Shown in pieces: positions 1 through 5,183 of a stretch of DNA of 5,872 bases. Each line of letters begins with the position of its first letter. Positions within the stretch are counted from its first letter, which is position 1. Both the position numbers and the translations under genes were made by a program. The DNA lies in the NCBI GenBank assembly GCA_027492445.1, contig JAPUES010000232.1, positions 1,110-6,981 of the forward strand, in the 5' to 3' direction. The notes under the pieces were generated by a model that had not been told where the DNA came from, ran no database searches, and saw only the letters and a program-made list of their open reading frames with translations. The stretch comes from Sporomusaceae bacterium. Its GTDB lineage: Bacteria > Bacillota > Negativicutes > DSM-13327.

Positions 1-58
1 AATTAAGATTGATTTTTTGAAAAAGTAATTTTAATTACAATTCGTCATAGTGAGTCTG

Positions 59-87
59 TTGAAAAAATTGTTATATTGTATTATAAT
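59..87 (+). promoter_or_regulatory. Sigma-A-type promoter of the recombinase gene
   Basis: TTGAAA (59-64) and TATAAT (82-87) are separated by 17 bp, a 5/6 and 6/6 match to the housekeeping consensus. Transcription would begin near 94, leaving a leader of about 60 nt that contains the inverted repeat at 103-127. AT-rich DNA yields chance -10 boxes, but the exact spacing and good -35 make this convincing. Confidence 0.7.
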
Positions 88-102
88 AAAGAAAATGTTA
101 AT

Positions 103-127
103 TTCCGATAATAGAAAGTTATCGGAA
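103..127. repeat. Perfect 9-bp inverted repeat with 7-bp spacer upstream of the recombinase
   Basis: TTCCGATAA (103-111) and TTATCGGAA (119-127) are exact reverse complements around TAGAAAG. The repeat lies between the predicted transcription start and the ribosome binding site. It could be an operator, a leader hairpin, or a recombinase core site, since tyrosine recombinase cores are paired inverted arms around a 6-8 bp overlap. I saw no second copy in the window. The symmetry is certain; the role is inference. Confidence 0.6.
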
Positions 128-156
128 GATAATGGGTTGTATGGGGGAGTAGGATT

Positions 157-1110
157 ATGAATGATATTGTAATTAAAAAAGAGCGTGAAATAGAAAATAC
201 CGATGAAAAGGCAAAAAAATATATATTGCATTCAAAAGCGGATAATACTATTAAATCATATAAATCTGACTGGAATGATTTTGTGGATTTTTGTCAAGAA
301 CGAGATGTTGCGTTTTTAACAGCGGATGTAACTACTGTGATTAATTATGTAGCGGATATGGCAGAAACTAAAAAAGTATCAACCATTGTTAGGCGTTTAA
401 GTTCGATTAGTCAGGCGCACCAAGCTGCTGATTGTGGAAGTCCTACCTTTTCTTTTGCTGTTAAGGCTGTGATAAAAGGCATAAAAAAGACAAAAGGTAC
501 AATTCCTAACAAAAAGAAGGCTGCTATCATTGAAGATATTCGAATGATGGTCAATACATTAGGTGGAAAGTTGACGGATATTAGAGATCGAGCTTTGATT
601 TTGATTGGTTTCGCGGGAGCATTTCGTCGTTCAGAGTTAGTGGCAATTGTTATTGATGATCTTGAGTTTACTCGCGATGGTCTTGTTATAATGCTAAAAC
701 ACAGTAAAACTGATCAAGAAGGTCAAGGTTATAGGAAAGGTATTCCTTATGGTAGTAATCCTGATACTTGTCCAGTGCGAGCTTTGCAAGCTTGGCTTGA
801 GGTGTCAAAAATTTCAGAAGGAGCAATATTTCGTGGTATAAATCAATATCAGCAGATACGCCCCAAAGGGCTTAGTGATAAGGCTGTTGCTTTAATTGTA
901 AAAAAACTAGCAAAGGCAGCTGGACTGGATGAACGAAAATATTCTGGTCATAGTTTGCGCTCGGGTTTAATAACCACTGCTGCGAACAAAGGTGTAGATG
1001 AAAGAAGCATAATGAAACAATCTGGGCATAAAAGTCTAACGGTTATGCGTGGCTACATACAGGATGCCACTCTATTTAAAAATAATGCCGCAACAGATGT
1101 AGGTTTGTAA
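157..1110 (+). CDS. Tyrosine recombinase / phage-type integrase, complete
   Basis: This 317-residue protein has the two-domain layout of tyrosine recombinases, which cut and rejoin DNA at specific sites through a covalent phosphotyrosine. Residues about 17-110 form the helical SAM-like core-binding domain (pattern around NTIKSYKSDWNDF). Residues about 122-305 are the catalytic domain. All catalytic residues can be placed: Arg158 in FRRSEL, Lys184 in HSKTDQ, His265 and Arg268 in SGHSLRSG, His291 in SGHKS and nucleophile Tyr300 in MRGYI. The ATG at 157 has GGGGAG at 143-148, 8 nt upstream. The length is typical for a stand-alone integrase. The next gene begins 23-35 nt downstream with no terminator between, so they are probably co-transcribed. 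Whether it serves a prophage, an integrative element or a cassette inverter cannot be told here; no excisionase or second att site is visible. Confidence 0.93.
   Translation: MNDIVIKKEREIENTDEKAKKYILHSKADNTIKSYKSDWNDFVDFCQERDVAFLTADVTTVINYVADMAETKKVSTIVRRLSSISQAHQAADCGSPTFSFAVKAVIKGIKKTKGTIPNKKKAAIIEDIRMMVNTLGGKLTDIRDRALILIGFAGAFRRSELVAIVIDDLEFTRDGLVIMLKHSKTDQEGQGYRKGIPYGSNPDTCPVRALQAWLEVSKISEGAIFRGINQYQQIRPKGLSDKAVALIVKKLAKAAGLDERKYSGHSLRSGLITTAANKGVDERSIMKQSGHKSLTVMRGYIQDATLFKNNAATDVGL
904..965 (+). repeat. Direct repeat, copy 1 (partner 1950-2011)
   Basis: Bases 904-965 match 1950-2011 at 61 of 62 positions; the one difference is T948 versus C1994. It covers the end of the helix before, and the HxxR box of, the recombinase domain. 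Flanking parts of the two genes are clearly more diverged, including at silent positions, so this block looks locally homogenised. Confidence 0.9.
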
Positions 1111-1145
1111 GAAATAAAATAAATTGTAAAAGGGTGATTTCTTTC

Positions 1146-2057
1146 TTGTGTAAAAATCAATATGCACTTGCTAAAGAAAAACGTGCAGAAAAATATAAGA
1201 AAAAACGTAATGATAATGGTTATTTTGTTTATAAATTTATTGACGATAATAATCAAATAATATATATAGGTAAAACCATACGATTGCCAGCTAGAATGGT
1301 GCAGCATTTTAAAACAGATAGTCATTTAACGAATGAGTGTTATGATAATGTGAAGTGCATTTTTTATTGTTCCCTTAAAACAAAAGCAGAGATGGATATA
1401 TATGAAATTTATTTAATTGATAAGTATCGTCCGCGATATAATGAAAAATCAGTTAATCAACAAGATGAATTTTCTAGTATTGTTTTACCTAAGTTAGTTT
1501 GGAAGGAATACCATGATGAAAAACTAGATTTAAAAGAAAAACGTACTATACCTGATAAAAGAACAGCAGTAGTGATTGAAGATATTCGAGCTATGGTTAA
1601 TACTTTAGGAGGTAGTTTGATTGATATTAGAGATCGAGCTTTGATATTAATTGGTTTTGCAGGAGCTATTCGCCGTTTGGAGTTAGTGGCTATTATGATG
1701 GATGATATTGAATTTAATAGTGATGGTCTAACTATTACTATGCAAAACGGCCAAACTGACCAGGAAGGTCAAGGATATAAAAAAAGTATTCCCTATGGCG
1801 GTCATGCAGATACTTGTCCTGTTCGTTCCCTGCAAGGCTGGTTGCAAACGGCAAACATAACATCGGGTCCCCTCTTTCGGGGTATTAATCGTCATGGTCA
1901 AATTGGAACGACGGCACTAAGTGATCAATCGGTTGCGCTAATTGTTAAGAAACTAGCAAAGGCAGCTGGACTGGATGAACGAAAATATTCTGGCCATAGT
2001 TTGCGCTCGGGATCAATAACAACGGCTGCCATGAACAATCTGGGCATAAAAGTCTAA
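1146..2057 (+). CDS. GIY-YIG nuclease domain fused to a truncated tyrosine recombinase catalytic domain
   Basis: I prefer the TTG at 1146 because AGGGTGAT (1131-1138) sits 7 nt before it; a GTG at 1134 lies inside that site and would add 4 residues. Residues about 25-100 form a GIY-YIG nuclease domain: YFVYKF (26-31), YIGKT (40-44), Arg50, Glu87 and Asn99 (RPRYN), so the endonuclease motifs are all present. From about residue 134 the protein aligns without gaps to residues 115-276 of the upstream recombinase (47 differences in 162 by hand, about 71% identity). Arg177, His284 and Arg287 are kept, but the catalytic Lys is Gln203. A net 28-bp deletion then shifts the frame, so the stop at 2055-2057 comes before the second His and the Tyr. 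The recombinase half should be inactive; the GIY-YIG half could still work. The gene probably arose by fusion of a free-standing GIY-YIG gene with a second integrase copy. Confidence 0.8.
   Translation: MCKNQYALAKEKRAEKYKKKRNDNGYFVYKFIDDNNQIIYIGKTIRLPARMVQHFKTDSHLTNECYDNVKCIFYCSLKTKAEMDIYEIYLIDKYRPRYNEKSVNQQDEFSSIVLPKLVWKEYHDEKLDLKEKRTIPDKRTAVVIEDIRAMVNTLGGSLIDIRDRALILIGFAGAIRRLELVAIMMDDIEFNSDGLTITMQNGQTDQEGQGYKKSIPYGGHADTCPVRSLQGWLQTANITSGPLFRGINRHGQIGTTALSDQSVALIVKKLAKAAGLDERKYSGHSLRSGSITTAAMNNLGIKV
1950..2011 (+). repeat. Direct repeat, copy 2 (partner 904-965)
   Basis: This is the second copy of the 62-bp near-identical block, inside the truncated recombinase domain. The match resumes after the 28-bp net deletion at 2036-2080 (against 1018-1062). 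Confidence 0.9.
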
Positions 2058-2122
2058 CGGTTATGCGTGGTTATATACAGAAGATGTTGGCTTATAAAAG
2101 AACGAATGTTTGCTATTTTTAG
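2039..2122 (+). pseudogene. Out-of-frame C-terminal remnant of the second recombinase copy
   Basis: Read from 2039 in the frame shifted relative to the upstream gene, the DNA encodes SGHKSLTVMRGYIQ and then a diverged tail ending at TAG 2120-2122. This is the box with the second histidine and the nucleophilic tyrosine (codon 2072-2074) missing from the preceding fusion protein. DNA 2036-2080 matches 1018-1062 of the intact recombinase at 43 of 45 positions. It is not expected to be translated on its own, having no ribosome binding site and no start. It shows that the second recombinase once had a complete catalytic C-terminus. Confidence 0.85.
2099..2112. promoter_or_regulatory. SOS box (LexA operator) of lexA
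   Basis: AGAACGAATGTTTG matches the Bacillus-type LexA box CGAACRNRYGTTYG at 13 of 14 positions; only the first base differs. It overlaps the start of the -35 element (2110-2115), where bound LexA would block RNA polymerase. Autoregulation of lexA through such a box is well established in Firmicutes. The box also falls within the last codons of the recombinase remnant. Confidence 0.8.
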
Positions 2123-2138
2123 TAATAGTTGTTATAAT
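2110..2138 (+). promoter_or_regulatory. lexA promoter with extended -10
   Basis: TTGCTA (2110-2115) and TATAAT (2133-2138) are 17 bp apart, and TGT immediately before the -10 gives the TGn extension. Transcription should start near 2145, about 45 nt before the lexA ATG. The -35 overlaps the SOS box. A modest -35 (4/6) with an extended -10 suits a repressible promoter. Confidence 0.7.
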
Positions 2139-2169
2139 AAATATAATTGTAAAATATAAACAACTATTA
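2123..2169. repeat. 11-bp perfect inverted repeat across the lexA promoter and leader
   Basis: TAATAGTTGTT (2123-2133) and AACAACTATTA (2159-2169) are exact reverse complements with a 25-nt AT-rich spacer. The left arm lies between the -35 and -10, the right arm in the leader just before the ribosome binding site. It does not resemble a LexA box. It might bind a second regulator or be the weak terminator of the recombinase transcript; the role is unknown. Confidence 0.55.
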
Positions 2170-2189
2170 TTTGATTAGGAGGCCATGTT

Positions 2190-2810
2190 ATGAATGAAGA
2201 GATTTTACTAACCAGTAGGCAAAAAGAAATTTTAGCTTATATTAAGGATACATTGCGTGCGAAAGGATACCCCCCATCTGTACGGGAAATTGGCTTTGCT
2301 GTAGGATTGCGCTCAAGCTCCACAGTGCATAGTCATTTAACTAAATTAGAAGAAATGGGACTACTAAGGCGTGATCCTACTAAGCCTAGGGCTCTTGAAG
2401 TACTTGGAGAAACTTCCTGGCGGCAGGAACACTTTTTATCGATACCCTTGGTAGGTCGTGTTACAGCAGGTGCCCCTATCTTAGCCCTTGAAAATATAGA
2501 GGAAACCTACCCTTTACCTACATCATTAATTGGAACGGATGAAAATGTCTTTATGCTTACAGTCCAGGGTGATAGTATGATTAATGCAGGAATTTTAAAT
2601 GGAGATTATGTTTTGGTGCGCAAACAAAAAAGTGCCAATAATAATGATATTGTAGTTGCGCTTATTGATCAAGAAGAAGCAACGGTAAAACGTTTCTTTA
2701 AAGAAAAAGATCGTATTCGCTTGCAGCCAGAGAATGATTACATGTCCCCTATTTATTCACGGGATGTTTCCATTCTTGGTAAGGTAATTGGTATATTTCG
2801 AATGTTATAA
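2190..2810 (+). CDS. lexA: LexA repressor, SOS regulator and self-cleaving serine peptidase
   Basis: This 206-residue protein represses DNA-damage genes and is inactivated when RecA filaments stimulate its self-cleavage. The N-terminal winged helix (residues 1-70) shows the usual LTSRQKEIL start, PPSVREIG and the recognition helix around SSSTVHSHL. The hinge leads to the cleavage site Ala93-Gly94 in VTAGAP. The catalytic domain has Ser129 in GDSM and Lys167 in ATVKRFF, the standard Ser/Lys dyad. Length and order are normal for the family. The ATG at 2190 follows AGGAGG (2177-2182) with 7 nt spacing; another ATG at 2185 is out of frame. The gene has its own promoter with an SOS box and a terminator right after the stop, so it appears monocistronic. 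Nothing in the protein is damaged. Confidence 0.98.
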   Translation: MNEEILLTSRQKEILAYIKDTLRAKGYPPSVREIGFAVGLRSSSTVHSHLTKLEEMGLLRRDPTKPRALEVLGETSWRQEHFLSIPLVGRVTAGAPILALENIEETYPLPTSLIGTDENVFMLTVQGDSMINAGILNGDYVLVRKQKSANNNDIVVALIDQEEATVKRFFKEKDRIRLQPENDYMSPIYSRDVSILGKVIGIFRML

Positions 2811-2827
2811 TGCAGATTCCGTAAGAA

Positions 2828-2857
2828 AAAAAGCCAGCATTTTTTTGCTGGCTTTTT
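2828..2857. terminator. Bidirectional intrinsic terminator between lexA and the VanW gene
   Basis: AAAAAGCCAGCA (2828-2839) pairs perfectly with TGCTGGCTTTTT (2846-2857) around a six-T loop. The stem ends in T5 on the + strand and, because of the flanking A-run (2826-2832), in a T-run on the - strand too. It lies 17 nt after the lexA stop and 4 nt past the stop of the convergent gene, so one hairpin serves both. Confidence 0.92.
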
Positions 2858-2861
2858 AGAT

Positions 2862-4226
2862 TTATTTTGATCTTTGGGGATTAGTACCAATACGTATCAC
2901 CCTATCTTCGGCTCTAAACTCATCAGCAGAAAGTACTTCACGACTGATTTCCTGTCCGTTAGTAAGTTTAACACGAGAGGTAGTAACCTCAAATCCCGTT
3001 CGTCCCTCTGATTCGACAATTTCTCTTCCTACTGGCAGAGAAGAATCTTGCTTAATAATGGTTCGATAACCAATTGTTTTAGGGGCAGTTTCAATATGAA
3101 TCTCTGGTAGATTTGGAATTTTCTTTCCATAAATAGATACTGTCAGTTGATCGTTGAAAACCTCACTGGTAATATAAATATTATGAGCGGAAACATTTTT
3201 AAATTTAAAATCAAGAAGGTTATCTGCGACAGCAGCATCTTGGCCTAATGGAACATAGCTCGGTGGTTGAAAGTGAGAGGTCCGTTCTTCTATGCTCATA
3301 TCTGCTAATAAAGTAGCATTGTATAAGGTAGTGCTTACTTGGCATACCCCGCCTCCCCAATCGAGAAGTAACTTGCCATCTACTAACACCGGTGCTTCTT
3401 TGTATCCAAATTCGGGTAATCTAAGACCGACTGCTTGATTAAAAGAAAAAATTTCACCTGGATGTACTAAGGTATTGTTAATTTTTTTTGCGGCAATTGC
3501 AACATTTTGATAACGATTTTTATTATTTGGATCAAATTGTGTAGAGTATGTTGCAAGTAAGCTATCGATAGCGGCAAGATCACTAGCAAGAATACTAGGA
3601 GGAAGTTCCTTTACTGTTAGTTCACTTGTGAAGAGTATTGCAGTATCTAATACAGTAGTCAGGTTAGCTACAGATGCTTTGATATCGACCTCTTGTCCCC
3701 AAACTTCAGGAACGACCTGAAGAAGATTTTCATGGTCATATAAACGGGCATTTTGAGGGCTGCGGTCAATTACAGTAGCCATTTTAGCTAACAGGGTATA
3801 TAATTTATCAGAATTATAGTTTTTTGTAAAAGGAATCGTATATCCACCATTAACTGCTAAATAACGTTCCTGCAATATTTTTATTATATTACCGCTACGA
3901 CCAATCGTATAAGCCTGCGTAGCCAGAGCATCGGCATCAATGGAAAGGTCAATCTCTTGTGGCGTTATTGTACGAGTTTGATTCTTATATGTTACCGTAA
4001 TACTTGACGTGGCCACACGATTATTGTACGACGTAAGAAGGACATTTTTTGCTTCAGGAATAGATAAACCACCTACAGGAATGTTGCCAATTGTAACACC
4101 GTTATAGATTGTGTCTGTAACGATAAAGGCAGCATTTGTAGCTAGTAAGCTGGCTAAACTAAAAAATAAAATAATACCAAAGAAAAATACTAGATTTACT
4201 GTACGTCTTGTTGCTGCAATTTGCAA
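2862..4226 (-). CDS. Membrane-anchored VanW family protein with G5 domain (YoaR-like)
   Basis: With the TTG at 4226 the protein has 454 residues. That start is preferred because GGAAGGGTG (4242-4234) lies 7 nt upstream; an upstream in-frame TTG at 4244 would place that site inside the gene. Residues 6-11 are basic (ATRRTV) and about 12-35 are hydrophobic, giving a signal anchor with the rest outside the membrane. Residues about 38-205 resemble the peptidoglycan-binding-like repeat region that precedes VanW domains (YNGVTIGNIPVGGLS at the start). The VanW domain spans about 240-370, with HPGEIFSFN and the hallmark WGGGVCQVSTTLYNA at 290-304. A G5-like domain follows at about 376-448 (GREIVESEGRTG, then EVLSADEF). 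VanW occurs in some vancomycin-resistance clusters but its activity is not established; family members are common envelope proteins, and nothing here indicates resistance. The gene lies downstream of the PRC-barrel gene, separated by a hairpin. Confidence 0.9.
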   Translation of the reverse strand: MQIAATRRTVNLVFFFGIILFFSLASLLATNAAFIVTDTIYNGVTIGNIPVGGLSIPEAKNVLLTSYNNRVATSSITVTYKNQTRTITPQEIDLSIDADALATQAYTIGRSGNIIKILQERYLAVNGGYTIPFTKNYNSDKLYTLLAKMATVIDRSPQNARLYDHENLLQVVPEVWGQEVDIKASVANLTTVLDTAILFTSELTVKELPPSILASDLAAIDSLLATYSTQFDPNNKNRYQNVAIAAKKINNTLVHPGEIFSFNQAVGLRLPEFGYKEAPVLVDGKLLLDWGGGVCQVSTTLYNATLLADMSIEERTSHFQPPSYVPLGQDAAVADNLLDFKFKNVSAHNIYITSEVFNDQLTVSIYGKKIPNLPEIHIETAPKTIGYRTIIKQDSSLPVGREIVESEGRTGFEVTTSRVKLTNGQEISREVLSADEFRAEDRVIRIGTNPQRSK

Positions 4227-4279
4227 AGTCGCGCACCCTTCCAATTTGTTAATTTATAAAGAAATATCTTATTGAGAAT

Positions 4280-4304
4280 AAATCCCCGCTAGCAGCGGGG
4301 ATTT
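4280..4304 (-). terminator. GC-rich hairpin after the PRC-barrel gene (probable terminator or attenuator)
   Basis: AAATCCCCGCT (4280-4290) and AGCGGGGATTT (4294-4304) form a perfect 11-bp stem with a 3-nt loop. On the minus strand it begins 2 nt after the PRC-barrel stop codon. The following tract (ATTTATTCTC) is only partly T-rich, so termination may be leaky and allow the VanW gene to be read from the upstream operon. Confidence 0.7.
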
Positions 4305-4306
4305 AC

Positions 4307-5155
4307 TTATTGAATATTCATGGAGAGTTCAACGAACTTACCTGCTAATTTAGCTTTTTGTAAAACTTCTTCATTGATTTCTCCGCCTTGTTCTACAATC
4401 ACGACCCCATTATCCGTTTCAATTCGACGGCTAGCTTGTTTTCCAAGTAAATATTTACGTTGCTTTTCATCGAATTTTCTAGCAGAATCATCATTGGCAT
4501 TTTCTTTTGCCGGTTTCGTTGTAACAGCAGCTGGAACTTCTTCAGGAACTGTTATTTCAGGCACAGGTACTTCCGCTATCGCTGGTGTAGCTACAGGCTC
4601 AGGTATTGTCTCAATGATTGGTGTAGTTTCCGGTGTGGATTCTACAGTTATAGGATTGGTAGCAAGAGACAAGGTTGGAGTTGCTGCAGTACTTATTTCT
4701 GTGTTATCTCCAATGATTAAGACTTTCTTACCAAAGGTAAGAATCTTTTCTGCTGGAATAGTAATAACTTGACCATTTGGTTCTTCCACTTCACAATCAG
4801 CAATTTTACCAGACATTTCAATAAAGATTTCTTTAACGGTACCTTGGAAATCGCCAGCTTTCGTTAATACTTTCGTTCCAATAATAGCAATCTCAGCAAT
4901 CAATAATTGTAGTAAATCAGGTGAACTATCTACAGTTAACATATCATTATTGCTTATAATGGTTAATGCAGACTCCCCTATACCAGAAATTTTGGAAAAA
5001 GGTAATAATTTTGGATACCATGTTCCAGCATCAATTACTAGAGCAGCTACAGTTCCTTCTGTAGGGTTAATAATAAGTTTGGTTACAGTACCAATTTCAG
5101 TACCCTCGCTAATATCAATAACTGGCAATCCGATAATGTCCACACTTTTTTTCAT
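4307..5155 (-). CDS. PRC-barrel domain protein, two barrels plus Pro/Glu/Thr-rich linker
   Basis: This 282-residue protein has no signal peptide or membrane segment. Residues about 3-75 form one PRC barrel (IGLPVIDISEGTEIGTV, then GTVAALVID and WYPKLLPFSKI). Residues about 90-150 form a second (GTKVLTKAGDFQGTVKEI, then GQVITIPAEKILTFG). A low-complexity linker rich in Pro, Glu, Thr, Val and Ala runs from about 155 to 222. A conserved-looking C-terminal segment follows (YLLGKQASRRI, then GVVIVEQGGEINEEVLQKAK). PRC barrels are small beta-barrel modules found in photosynthetic reaction centre H subunits, RimM and sporulation YlmC/YmxH proteins, usually binding partners. No enzymatic motif is seen. 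The ATG at 5155 is preceded by AGGAGG with about 7 nt spacing. It starts 28 nt after the TPR-like gene, suggesting co-transcription. The exact function is unknown. Confidence 0.88.
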   Translation of the reverse strand: MKKSVDIIGLPVIDISEGTEIGTVTKLIINPTEGTVAALVIDAGTWYPKLLPFSKISGIGESALTIISNNDMLTVDSSPDLLQLLIAEIAIIGTKVLTKAGDFQGTVKEIFIEMSGKIADCEVEEPNGQVITIPAEKILTFGKKVLIIGDNTEISTAATPTLSLATNPITVESTPETTPIIETIPEPVATPAIAEVPVPEITVPEEVPAAVTTKPAKENANDDSARKFDEKQRKYLLGKQASRRIETDNGVVIVEQGGEINEEVLQKAKLAGKFVELSMNIQ

Positions 5156-5183
5156 GAATAAGCCTCCTAAATAATGTTAAGTA

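Noticed and set aside
25..38. GTAATT-TT-AATTAC palindrome upstream of the recombinase promoter
   Set aside because: Only 6-bp A/T-dominated arms; expected by chance in such DNA.
31..231. Minus-strand open frame across the recombinase promoter
   Set aside because: Very Phe/Ile/Asn-rich, overlaps the promoter and start of a clear gene on the other strand; a product of AT-rich DNA.
299..315. Possible SOS box within the recombinase gene (GAAC...GTT)
   Set aside because: The spacing between half-sites is five, not four, the flanks do not match and it lies within coding sequence.
1053..1325. Minus-strand open frame opposite the recombinase end and GIY-YIG start
   Set aside because: Hydrophobic Phe/Ile run produced by Lys/Asn-rich coding on the opposite strand; no family resemblance.
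4253..4281. Promoter for the VanW gene (TATAAA on the minus strand at 4258-4253)
   Set aside because: The matching -35 position (TTATTC) is poor, so an independent promoter cannot be supported.
4320..5174. Open frames on the + strand opposite the PRC-barrel gene (4320-4772, 4460-4720, 4950-5174)
   Set aside because: They lack convincing ribosome binding sites and have biased, low-complexity composition that mirrors the Pro/Glu/Thr linker on the other strand. The minus-strand gene has clear domains and an AGGAGG site.
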